NCBI GenBank assembly: GCA_944325175.1
Contig: CALUYZ010000017.1
Span: 1-44,160 of the forward strand
Reading direction: 5' to 3'
Length of the DNA: 44,160 nucleotides
Source: Candidatus Gastranaerophilales bacterium
GTDB taxonomy: Bacteria > Cyanobacteriota > Vampirovibrionia > Gastranaerophilales > Gastranaerophilaceae
The number at the start of each line of letters is the position of its first letter. Position 1 is the stretch's first letter. A program made the position numbers and the translations under genes. The notes under the pieces were generated by a model. The model was not told where the DNA came from. It saw only the letters and a list, made by a program, of their open reading frames with translations, and did no database searches. Below, piece after piece: positions 1 through 7,989 of this stretch.

Positions 1-681
1 CCGTTTGCGGTTGTTGTGCCTGTTGTTTGAGAAATTGAAGCACCGCTTGAGATTGAATCGTCTGAGCCTAGGGAGATGTTACCACCGTTGTTGGTTAGGT
101 TAGCATCAACTGTAAGGTCAGTTCCTGAAGCAATGGTGTCACCTGTGGTTAGGGTTTGATTGCCTGTGATATTTAGGTTTCCGCCTGTTGAATTTAGGTT
201 GCCGTTGGTGTTTGCGCCTGATAGATTGAGGTTGCCGCCTTGTTGATTAATTGCTGCGCTTATTGTATCTGAACTGTCAAGTGAAACGTTACCGTTGTTG
301 ATATTTAATTCACCGTTTATGGTTGCATTTACGGCTGATGAAATTGTATCTGATGCATTGCCTAGGGTTAGACCGTCGCCTTCGATGTTGAGGTTACCGC
401 CTGTGATATTGAGGTTGCCACCTGTGGATGAAGTTTCAAAGCCGTTTGCGGTTGTTGTGCCTGTTGTTTGAGAAATTGAAGCACCGCTTGAGATTGAATC
501 GTCTGAGCCTAGGGAGATATTGCCACCGTTGTTAGTTAGGTTAGCATCAACTGTAAGGTCAGTTCCTGAAGCAATAGTATCACCTGTGGTTAGGGTTTGA
601 TTGCCTGTGATATTTAGATTACCGCCTGTTGAATTTAGGTTGCCGTTGGTATTAGCACCTGATAGGTTTAGTTCTCCGCCT
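1..681. repeat. 441-bp in-frame direct repeat within the adhesin gene
   Basis: Bases 1-240 recur at 442-681 with a period of 441 bp, exactly 147 codons. About a dozen differences are visible, mostly A/G changes at third codon positions. The two copies are not adjacent: about 200 bp of related but distinct short-unit sequence separates them. Further copies may lie to the left of the window. Confidence 0.85.
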
Positions 682-1469
682 TGGTGGTTAAAGGCGCCAT
701 TTATGTTGTCGTTATTGTTTAGGGTGACGTTTGATGTGTTGGTGAAGGTTGAGCCGTTAGAGATTGTTATTTGTGCATTTTCGCCGATTGTGCCGCCGTT
801 GAAATTTAGGTTGCCGTTGTTGTTGACATTTAGGGCGCCACCTGAGATGTTTGTGTTGGAGCCTGAAAGGGTTGCACTGCCGTTGGTTGTTATTGTGCCG
901 GTTGATTGTTCTAAGTTGTTTGAAATATTGGCGTTGTCGTTAAGGGTGAGGTTGCCTGAATTTGTGAGGCTGCCTGTGCCTGTTATTGTACCAACGGTAT
1001 TGTCGTTAATTAAAGAAACCGAACCTGAATTTAAAATGTCGGTTGTATTATTGTTAAATGATGTATCGGATAAGATGAGAGAATCACCGTTATTTACGTT
1101 AATGGCTGTGTTGAAACCATTTATTGCAATATTTTCAATGGTTTGGTTTTGCGAGTTGATGTTAAACCCGTCAATTAAAGAATTATCGGCATTGTAATTA
1201 TTACCGCCACCGTTTAATGTAATATTGTCAACAGCGGTTGTAATTGTTGAAGATGCCGTTATTTCGCCTTCCATTATGACGGTATCGCCTGATTGTAATT
1301 GAGAGGAAGTATCCCCAAAAGGTTCGCCGCCAAGGGCGTTATCTAAGTTTTCATAAGTGTTAATTGTGTATTCATCTGCAAGTGCAGGGTTGTAATTGAA
1401 GGTTGCAAAAGCAGCCCATAACATTGTGGTCGTCAAAAAAGACTTTACGTTTTTATCTTTCCTTTTCAT
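1..1469 (-). CDS. Large secreted repeat protein, adhesin-like (3' end off window)
   Basis: An open frame of 489 codons runs from the ATG at 1469-1467 off the left edge, with GGAG about 6 bases upstream. Residues 1-31 form a long signal peptide ending in ALA. The mature part is rich in Asn, Gly, Thr and Ser with short recurring units such as GNLNITG and GANTNGNLNSTGGN, as in beta-helical adhesins and autotransporter passenger domains. A 147-residue (441-bp) unit begins to repeat: positions 1-240 match 442-681 with mostly silent differences. It is probably exported and surface exposed. The visible part contains no translocator or anchor domain, so the export route is unknown. The plus-strand frame at 601-1197 is its shadow. 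Confidence 0.8.
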   Translation of the reverse strand, partial: MKRKDKNVKSFLTTTMLWAAFATFNYNPALADEYTINTYENLDNALGGEPFGDTSSQLQSGDTVIMEGEITASSTITTAVDNITLNGGGNNYNADNSLIDGFNINSQNQTIENIAINGFNTAINVNNGDSLILSDTSFNNNTTDILNSGSVSLINDNTVGTITGTGSLTNSGNLTLNDNANISNNLEQSTGTITTNGSATLSGSNTNISGGALNVNNNGNLNFNGGTIGENAQITISNGSTFTNTSNVTLNNNDNINGAFNHQGGELNLSGANTNGNLNSTGGNLNITGNQTLTTGDTIASGTDLTVDANLTNNGGNISLGSDDSISSGASISQTTGTTTANGFETSSTGGNLNITGGNLNIEGDGLTLGNASDTISSAVNATINGELNINNGNVSLDSSDTISAAINQQGGNLNLSGANTNGNLNSTGGNLNITGNQTLTTGDTIASGTDLTVDANLTNNGGNISLGSDDSISSGASISQTTGTTTAN

Positions 1470-1528
1470 CTCTGCTCCAAAATATAAATAATGTTTCCAA
1501 ACGTAGAAATAATTATAGCAAAAAATCG

Positions 1529-3550
1529 TTAAATGACAAAGTTTTTAAAAGGTGATTTTTCATCTTTTAAAACGATTTTTGCTAAATTTGTTTGATATAA
1601 ATTTTTATTAGTTTCTATAATAACTTGTTTTTGTTGTTCTTGCTTACTGTTTTTGCTTTGCATATACCTGTATAGGGCGCCTGCGCCTACTGCAGCTAAG
1701 GCAAAAAATCCGATAAAAAGCTTGTTACCTGATTTAACATATTTTGCCGTTTCATAGTTATTTCCAAAATATTCAAGTGCTTCATCCGGTTTTCTGCATG
1801 AATTAAGCTTTGGAACATAAATGCCAAAAACTTCTGCTATATTTGTTACGGCACCGTTTTTATCGTATTTAAAAGCCGGAGGTTTGCTTGGGGCTTGTTC
1901 TTTTAGTGTTCTTGCTTCTTCCATTATCTTTGAAAGAAGATTTTTTACACCTTCATCAAATTTATCTTTCGGAACTTTTATCTCAGAAGGTTCAAGTTCG
2001 CGTCTTAACATGGCTTCAGCCTGCTCTATAACTTCATTGCTTACGGTTTGATTTTCCCTGATACCGTTTTCTGTAAATAAAGAAATTAAAGCGGATTTTG
2101 CCTTTAAACCTAAATTTGCAAAAGAATTTCCGTCAAATGCGGGGTCTGAAAACCACATATCCAAAATATCCATTGTGGAATCTATTCTGTATTTTGGTGC
2201 AATGATAGAAAGATTTGTTCTTGAAAATACATCTTTATAATGTTCTAATTGCGATTCAAGATAAAATCTTCTGTCGGGGTCATCGTATCTGTTAAGACCT
2301 TCAACCAAAACTCTGATGACATTTTCATAGGCTTTTGGCAGTTGTGCATTATTTGAAATACGTTTTGAAATTTGTGCATCTGCCACAAGTGCGTTTAGCT
2401 GAATTTCGGCTGCTTGCAATTTGGCAAAATAAATATCGGGTTTTTCATCAGAAAACAGATTAATATAAATATCTTCAAATTTTATTGCATTTCTAAGCCT
2501 TTCTTTGGCTTTTTCAAAAGGTATTCTATCACCTAAATTGTCGCAATATTCTTCTTTTACACACAATTTTTTCAGAAATTCCCTCATGGGTTTATGGTAT
2601 TTTTCTGTTTTCATTTGAATGTAATCTTGCAAAAAGCGGACAGGATCTTCAATATCATGGTCCATCATTCTTGTATAAATTGTTCTTGCTTCATAGTTTG
2701 AAAGGTTGGATGGAACCCCTATAAACGGGTTTTCTGCAATGTTTCTTGCATGGTTTAAATCTCTGACTCCTGACGGGCGCCTTGTTTCACAGGCAAAAGA
2801 GGCAGCAAACCTTTCTTCTAAAGGTAAGTCTAAATTTTTGAAATCATAATCGCCTAAACTGCCTGATGATATATGTTTTAACTTTTCTTTAGGAACTAAA
2901 TTTGCAAAATATTCTATCGGTGTACTTTGTGAATGAATCGTTCTGCCGTCGCCTGTTAAATAAGAAAATGTATCAAAATCTATCATTCTTGTTTGCCCGT
3001 TTGGCATATAGATTACGTTTCTTGGTGATAAATCCTGATTAATTATGCCGGCTTTATCGAGAATGAGCAATTTTTCAGTTAATTTTTCAGTATCTTTTAA
3101 AGTTATCGGCAATTCGCCTGCGTGTTTGCCCTTTATAAATTCTTCAACCAAAAACGGTCTGTTTGCGCATTGTGCAATATCATAAGGTTTGGGGCAAATT
3201 TCATCTCCGCCTTTTAATTCTCTTATTTTAGACAAAATGGCAAATTCTTTTAAGGTGGTATCATGGGTCAATGTATCCGGTGATTTAACCATATACTTTC
3301 CGCCATATTGATAAACACCCTGAACCGTTTTGCCTGTTTCATCAAGCCTTTGGGAATCTGCTCTTCCGATTAATTCTGAAATTTTTGTTAAATCCGTTTC
3401 GGTAATTGCGTATCTGCCACTGCTTAATCCTGTAAATGTAGGGGGATTTTGCACATAAGAAGCATTATTTTTGATTGAGCTTTTTTGTGCTTTATTTTTT
3501 TGAATAGGGGTATATGAACTTATATTGTAGTTTACAGGAGTTATGCGCAT
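1529..3550 (-). CDS. Protein kinase-like fold protein with N-terminal F-x-G tag and C-terminal membrane segment
   Basis: A 673-residue protein. The N-terminal 40 residues are low complexity and end in PTFTGL. Residues about 45-200 look like a bacterial kinase or aminoglycoside-phosphotransferase fold: a possible ATP-binding Lys at 89 (GGKYMVKSP), a catalytic-loop-like NQDLSPRN with Asp173 and Asn178, and a metal-site MIDFD at 189-193. The rest is helical without a domain I recognise. One hydrophobic segment near residues 615-632 is followed by basic residues, so it may be membrane anchored. It could be an active kinase or a pseudokinase; the substrate is unknown. It diverges from the 3728 gene, which carries a similar N-terminal tag. 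Confidence 0.7.
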   Translation of the reverse strand: MRITPVNYNISSYTPIQKNKAQKSSIKNNASYVQNPPTFTGLSSGRYAITETDLTKISELIGRADSQRLDETGKTVQGVYQYGGKYMVKSPDTLTHDTTLKEFAILSKIRELKGGDEICPKPYDIAQCANRPFLVEEFIKGKHAGELPITLKDTEKLTEKLLILDKAGIINQDLSPRNVIYMPNGQTRMIDFDTFSYLTGDGRTIHSQSTPIEYFANLVPKEKLKHISSGSLGDYDFKNLDLPLEERFAASFACETRRPSGVRDLNHARNIAENPFIGVPSNLSNYEARTIYTRMMDHDIEDPVRFLQDYIQMKTEKYHKPMREFLKKLCVKEEYCDNLGDRIPFEKAKERLRNAIKFEDIYINLFSDEKPDIYFAKLQAAEIQLNALVADAQISKRISNNAQLPKAYENVIRVLVEGLNRYDDPDRRFYLESQLEHYKDVFSRTNLSIIAPKYRIDSTMDILDMWFSDPAFDGNSFANLGLKAKSALISLFTENGIRENQTVSNEVIEQAEAMLRRELEPSEIKVPKDKFDEGVKNLLSKIMEEARTLKEQAPSKPPAFKYDKNGAVTNIAEVFGIYVPKLNSCRKPDEALEYFGNNYETAKYVKSGNKLFIGFFALAAVGAGALYRYMQSKNSKQEQQKQVIIETNKNLYQTNLAKIVLKDEKSPFKNFVI

Positions 3551-3727
3551 TAAAATTTTACCTTTTTTAGAGAAAAAATTTATTTTTTCAATTTTTAGAA
3601 AACATATAAAGAAATTTTTTTTACACTTTTTTATAAATGTTAAGATTTTATTTACAAAAATTTTTTATCAGGTTAAAATTTTATACACAAAACAAGGATG
3701 CCATCACAAAATAAAGGGATTATTAAC

Positions 3728-4441
3728 ATGAAAATAGGTGCTATTGGTTCAAATCCATATAGGTTTAACAGACAAAATTCAACTTCATTCAAGGGTGATT
3801 CAAGACCTTTTATAATAAATATGGGTAGCAGAGAAGATATTCCAAAAGAGCTTGACACGGATAATTTTAGAACAGACAGCATCCAGCTTCTTGAATTCGG
3901 TGAAAAACCGGTTAAAAAGCTTGAAGGTTCATATTCTCCGGATAATTTAGTGACAGGCACAATTTATTATGCAGACCATTTTGAACCCGTTGGCGACTTT
4001 GTTCGTGGCACACACAGCGTGGTGGTTGCAGAAGAAAAATATATGAAACCTTTAACAATAGAAAGGCTTTTAGATAACGAAAACGATTCTCCAACGGTTG
4101 TAAACGGTCAAAGATATTGTTTATGGCATGATGTGAGATACAATAAAAATAAATTAAAAAGAATGAATATTGAAATAGAACCTATAGATGAAGCTGACCG
4201 CAAACTTTTGGAAGAAAAAGGCGAACAGGAGCTTCATCAATCAATAAAAGATGCAAAAGAAACCGCATCAACCGATGAAGAAAAAGCTATTGCAAGGTAC
4301 AGAGAAGTTAGAGAGATGAGAAGAATTGTTGAAAGAACTCATCTTGAAATTTTAGATGAAATGGAAAGAATGAATATCGATTATTACGGCAGAAGCAAAC
4401 ATCCTATCCCTTTAATAAAAGTTCCTGATTATGAACCTTAG
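3728..4441 (+). CDS. Hypothetical protein with N-terminal F-x-G tag
   Basis: I prefer the ATG at 3728 over the upstream one at 3698, because AAAGGGA sits about 8 bases before it and the product then begins MKIGAIGSNPYRF, like its divergent neighbour. The product is 237 residues, has no signal peptide or membrane segment, and carries TSFKGD near residue 20. The C-terminal half is highly charged and probably helical (residues about 155-215). I do not recognise a family. It overlaps the convergent secreted-protein gene by 4 bp. The 177 bp upstream are extremely AT-rich and probably carry the promoters of both divergent genes. Confidence 0.65.
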   Translation: MKIGAIGSNPYRFNRQNSTSFKGDSRPFIINMGSREDIPKELDTDNFRTDSIQLLEFGEKPVKKLEGSYSPDNLVTGTIYYADHFEPVGDFVRGTHSVVVAEEKYMKPLTIERLLDNENDSPTVVNGQRYCLWHDVRYNKNKLKRMNIEIEPIDEADRKLLEEKGEQELHQSIKDAKETASTDEEKAIARYREVREMRRIVERTHLEILDEMERMNIDYYGRSKHPIPLIKVPDYEP

Positions 4442-4917
4442 TTTATAAATTCAGGCGTAATGACGGTTATTTCATCATTATCGTTTCTTTTTATAATGAA
4501 TTTAATTTTGTCTTTGGGAAGGTCCTCTTGAATCCAAAATTCGTTTGGACCTTTTTCACCGTTTAAATCGACGGTTATTGTACAATTTTCACTTCTACAT
4601 TCGCCGTCACTGTTAAATTCTAACGTGGCGCCTGTTATTGGCTCTAACAAAGTGCTGTTGCCGCTTTTAGAAAAAATGCCGTCTTGATTAAAATATTTTG
4701 CTAAATTGTCTGCGGAAAAATCTTTTAATTTAACGCCTTGAATTGTCGTATTTCTTAAAATTTGTTTAATTAAAAGGTTTTGAATAAAGCTTCTTTCTGT
4801 TTTAAATTCAGTTATTTTGGCAATATCATTTAATAAATCTAATGGAATTTGAAATTCCCCTGCGTTTGCTGCATTTACTATGAAAAATAAAGTTAAAATT
4901 AAAGCTGTTTTTTTCAT
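4438..4917 (-). CDS. Small secreted protein with pilin-like DLNG motif
   Basis: A 159-residue protein with a signal peptide of about 19 residues ending in NAANA. The mature protein has a two-Cys segment (GECRSENC) followed directly by VDLNGEKGPN, closely matching DLNGSEGPN in the lectin-tailed prepilins of this window. The family is unknown to me. It is the last gene of a minus-strand operon: its start codon abuts the waaA stop codon. It may be a periplasmic or surface protein sharing a Ca-binding-like turn with the pilins; that role is inference. Confidence 0.6.
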   Translation of the reverse strand: MKKTALILTLFFIVNAANAGEFQIPLDLLNDIAKITEFKTERSFIQNLLIKQILRNTTIQGVKLKDFSADNLAKYFNQDGIFSKSGNSTLLEPITGATLEFNSDGECRSENCTITVDLNGEKGPNEFWIQEDLPKDKIKFIIKRNDNDEITVITPEFIN

Positions 4918-6180
4918 TTATATAACCTTTTTTAATTTATCTATAACAAAATCTAAAGCCCCTTGCTGGTTTTTAAAGGCTTTATTGGCGTTATTTTTAA
5001 TTTCATTGTAGTAGCTTTCATCTAAAAGAAGTTTTTTTGCGATTTCAAAAAATTCTTCTTCATTATTTACAACAAAAGCGGCATTATTCATTTTTAAAAT
5101 GGAATAAATATCTCTAAAGTTTTTAATTGAAGGTCCTGAAATTGTTGGTTTATCAAATATAATGGCTTCTAGCGGGTTATGCCCCCCTGTATTATTAAAA
5201 CTGCCCCCAATAAAGGCAACATCAATTTTTGCGTATAATTTTGCAAGTTCACCCATAACATCTAAAAGCAAAATGTCTGAATTATCATTGAATTTATTAT
5301 TTTTTGAATATAAATTGTATGAAAAATTAAAACTTTTAATTAAATTTTGAACATCAGGTGTTCTTGTTATATGCCTTGGGGCTAAAAGAAGCTTTAGATT
5401 GGGAATTAATTCTTTTAATTTCCTGTAAACCCTTAAAACTATTTCATCTTCCCCTTTGTGGGTGCTTCCTGCAATTAAAACCTTTGAATTATTTGTGTTT
5501 AAATTAATATCAACATCAAATTTATTTACATCAAATTTTAAATTTTTCATAACATCTAATTGGTTGATGTTTGCCCCTGCTTGATTTAGGCGGGTTTTAT
5601 CTATTTCGCTTTGAACAAAAATGCCACTGTACATTGGAAGAACATTTTTAAAGAAGGGTTTTAAAATTTTATACATTTTGAATGATTCATCGCTCATTCT
5701 GCCATTTATAATGTAGGTTTTAATGTTTCTTTTTTTGGCGCTATAAATAAAAATCGGCCAAATTTCGGTTTCTGCAATTAAAATAACATCGGGGTTAATT
5801 TTATCTAAAAATTTTTCAACAAAAAATTTAATATCAAGAGGAAAATAGGTTATAAAATCTGCAACATCGCCCATTTTTTTAATTGCCGTTTCTTGCCCTG
5901 TTTTTGTGCCTATTGTAAGAACTAAATTATGGTTTGGAAATTCTTCTTTTACTTTTCTTATTAATTTTTCTAATGAAACAACTTCACCAACGGAAACTCC
6001 GTGAATCATAATTGTTTTTTTGGATTTATCATAGTTTTCAGGGAGATTAAAATTTCCCGTTTTAATTTTCCAGCTTGTAACATCTTTTTTTTGAATAAGC
6101 CTTAATAAAAAAATGAAAGGCAAAATAATTAAACCTAAAATACAAGTTAAAAATGAATATAATTTAAGAACTAAGTTCAA
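4918..6180 (-). CDS. waaA: 3-deoxy-D-manno-octulosonic acid transferase
   Basis: A 420-residue GT-B glycosyltransferase that moves Kdo from CMP-Kdo to lipid A precursor at the inner membrane. An N-terminal hydrophobic anchor (about residues 5-25) is followed by IHGVSVGEV, which holds the family's catalytic Glu, and by ETEIWP in the middle. The donor-site region GGSFNNTGGHNPLEA lies near residue 325. The length fits the family. It overlaps the upstream heptosyltransferase gene by 4 bp and abuts the small secreted protein gene, so the three are probably co-transcribed. Its presence implies an LPS-type outer membrane. Confidence 0.93.
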   Translation of the reverse strand: MNLVLKLYSFLTCILGLIILPFIFLLRLIQKKDVTSWKIKTGNFNLPENYDKSKKTIMIHGVSVGEVVSLEKLIRKVKEEFPNHNLVLTIGTKTGQETAIKKMGDVADFITYFPLDIKFFVEKFLDKINPDVILIAETEIWPIFIYSAKKRNIKTYIINGRMSDESFKMYKILKPFFKNVLPMYSGIFVQSEIDKTRLNQAGANINQLDVMKNLKFDVNKFDVDINLNTNNSKVLIAGSTHKGEDEIVLRVYRKLKELIPNLKLLLAPRHITRTPDVQNLIKSFNFSYNLYSKNNKFNDNSDILLLDVMGELAKLYAKIDVAFIGGSFNNTGGHNPLEAIIFDKPTISGPSIKNFRDIYSILKMNNAAFVVNNEEEFFEIAKKLLLDESYYNEIKNNANKAFKNQQGALDFVIDKLKKVI

Positions 6181-7220
6181 TTAAAGCTCCTTTCAAGTTC
6201 ATTTAATGCGTCTAATACTTCATCTACTTTTGGAAAATTTGTGCAATTATTAATTTTTTTAGGGTCAGATAACGGGCATTTTTTCTTGTGGCAAGGTTGA
6301 CAATGTAAATTCCCCCCTAGGGCAATGTGGTTTATTCCGATTGGGGCGTATCTTTCTTTTGGTGTGGCTGTAAAAATTGAAATAATTTTTGGTTTATCTG
6401 TGGCCCAGCCTAAATGGGTTGAGCCTGAATCCAATGAAATTAAAATATCCCCTCTTTTTAAAACTTCAATTAATTCGCCTAAGTTTGTTTTGCCTGCTAA
6501 ATTAATGAAGTTGTCGCCGCCTATATAGCTTATTAAATTTTTATCTTTATTTGTTCCGATAAAAATTAAATTAAATTTTTCATAATCAATTAATTCAATT
6601 AATTTTTTCCAATAATCTTTATTCCAGTGTTTGTTTTCCCAAGTGGTTGCAGGGGCTAGAATTAAATTTAATTTGTTTTTGTTTGTTTCAGATAAAAGTT
6701 TATCAACTTTTTCTATTGTTTCTTTTTTTGAGGGGGGAAGGGTCATTTTAATTTCAGATGTGTCTAACCCTAAATATTTTGCAAATTTAAAATAATTATA
6801 GACCGCATGGAGTTTAAAATCGTTAAATAAAGGTTCTATTATTTCATTTCCCCCAAAAATTGCCCCTTCTCTTGCAGATTTTGCAACTATTCTTCTTTTA
6901 CCATTTGAAAATTTTGTCCAAATAAAACTTTTTAAAATTAATTGAGTATCAATTACAATGTCATAGTTTTCTTTTCTTATGGCTTTTATTATTTTTAAAT
7001 ACTCTAAAAAATTTTTAATAAAGTTTTTTTCTTTTTTCCATTTTTCAACGGGCGCTAAAATGGTTTTATCAACACAGGGGTTATTATTTACAATATCAAA
7101 CCCTTTTTCACTTGTAAGCCAATGAACTGTAAACCCGTTTTTTTTCAAAATGTTTGCAAGAGGAATATTAAAAACAACGTCCCCTAAGGCTGAAAGCCTT
7201 ATTAAAAGCAACTTTTTCAT
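6177..7220 (-). CDS. Glycosyltransferase family 9, ADP-heptose:LPS heptosyltransferase-like
   Basis: I chose the ATG at 7220 because it gives the usual family start, MKKLLLIRLSALGDVV, with GGAAAAAGAG just upstream; starts at 7232 and 7238 are also open. The product is 347 residues. It has the N-terminal LGDVV acceptor-site motif, a middle ATTWENKHW and the late SLDSGSTHLGWA donor-binding segment. A Cys-rich CQPCHKKKC follows near residue 310, common in the WaaC/WaaF/RfaQ group. It probably adds heptose to the LPS core directly after WaaA. Whether it is heptosyltransferase I, II or another GT9 cannot be decided here. Confidence 0.85.
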   Translation of the reverse strand: MKKLLLIRLSALGDVVFNIPLANILKKNGFTVHWLTSEKGFDIVNNNPCVDKTILAPVEKWKKEKNFIKNFLEYLKIIKAIRKENYDIVIDTQLILKSFIWTKFSNGKRRIVAKSAREGAIFGGNEIIEPLFNDFKLHAVYNYFKFAKYLGLDTSEIKMTLPPSKKETIEKVDKLLSETNKNKLNLILAPATTWENKHWNKDYWKKLIELIDYEKFNLIFIGTNKDKNLISYIGGDNFINLAGKTNLGELIEVLKRGDILISLDSGSTHLGWATDKPKIISIFTATPKERYAPIGINHIALGGNLHCQPCHKKKCPLSDPKKINNCTNFPKVDEVLDALNELERSFN

Positions 7221-7271
7221 CTCTTTTTCCATAAACAAATTATAAACAAATTGAAAATTTTTATCAATCTA

Positions 7272-7302
7272 AAGATTAATCTTAATACCTATCCAAAGAT
7301 AG
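7272..7302. promoter_or_regulatory. Two small palindromes between divergent genes
   Basis: AAGATTAATCTT at 7272-7283 is a perfect 12-bp palindrome. CTATC-CAAA-GATAG at 7289-7302 is a second inverted repeat with 5-bp arms. Both lie in the 142-bp gap between the divergent heptosyltransferase and 7363 genes. They may be operator sites, but in such AT-rich DNA chance is a serious alternative. Confidence 0.3.
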
Positions 7303-7362
7303 ATGCAAGAAAAATAAAAAAAGGATAAAACTATATTAAATAACGATGTTTATGGGGAAAAT

Positions 7363-7986
7363 ATGAAAAAAGCCTTAATTTTAGCTTTTATTTTAATAAT
7401 TAGTATTTGTTCGGTTTGTTTTTCAAAAACAAACAACATTTATAGCGCAGATGCCGTTATAAAAAACGGCAATTTAGTTCTTAACTTAAAAAGCGATTAC
7501 AAAGAAAAGGTAAAAATTGCAAGAGAAAATTCAACAAGCGTTTATTTTGACATAGAAAATGCAAAATTAGCAGACAGATTTATGGCAAATTCAAACGAAA
7601 TGCCCGTTATGGTGCAGCAAATAGGTTCAAAAGTAAGAATATACTTGCACGGGGGCAATTTTAACGAAATACAAACCAACATAATGGCAACAAAAGGCAC
7701 AATGCCGATTAACCCCAACAAGGTTGTTTTTGGTTCAATAATTTTATGTTTTATGATTTATCTTGCAAGGAGAGCTTATTTTGATACAATTAAATTAGCA
7801 AAAGATAAATCAACAACAATTCATATTAAAACTGCTATAGATTTAAACAAGCAACTCTATAATATGGATAGGAAGAAAACCCCTGTCATTGCGGCTTACA
7901 ATATGACAAATACAATTACAAGACAAGATAATTATGTTGATTTTCAATATGCAAAAGACAGAAAAAACATAAAAATCGCAATTTAG
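7363..7986 (+). CDS. Hypothetical exported membrane protein
   Basis: A 207-residue protein with an N-terminal signal sequence (residues 1-21, with a Cys-containing end), a soluble mostly beta-looking stretch at about 25-110 and a second hydrophobic segment at about 125-140 followed by a basic cytoplasmic-looking tail. The 25-110 segment (VYFDIENAKL, KVRIYLHGGN) loosely resembles an AMIN-type beta domain, but I would not assign it. GGGG lies a few bases before the ATG. It ends 3 bp before the site-2 protease gene, so the two are probably co-transcribed. Confidence 0.6.
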   Translation: MKKALILAFILIISICSVCFSKTNNIYSADAVIKNGNLVLNLKSDYKEKVKIARENSTSVYFDIENAKLADRFMANSNEMPVMVQQIGSKVRIYLHGGNFNEIQTNIMATKGTMPINPNKVVFGSIILCFMIYLARRAYFDTIKLAKDKSTTIHIKTAIDLNKQLYNMDRKKTPVIAAYNMTNTITRQDNYVDFQYAKDRKNIKIAI

Positions 7987-7989
7987 AGT

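Noticed and set aside
1..681. CRISPR-like regular repetition in the adhesin gene
   Set aside because: The repeats are protein-coding, in frame and 441 bp long, with no short repeat-spacer pattern.
601..1197. A 198-codon open frame on the plus strand rich in Pro, Leu and Val
   Set aside because: It is the reverse shadow of the repetitive minus-strand adhesin gene, which has a signal peptide, ribosome binding site and coherent repeats.
3543..3731. A Phe/Lys/Ile-rich 62-codon frame on the plus strand
   Set aside because: Its composition is what any frame gives in this AT-rich gap, and it overlaps the start regions of both divergent genes.
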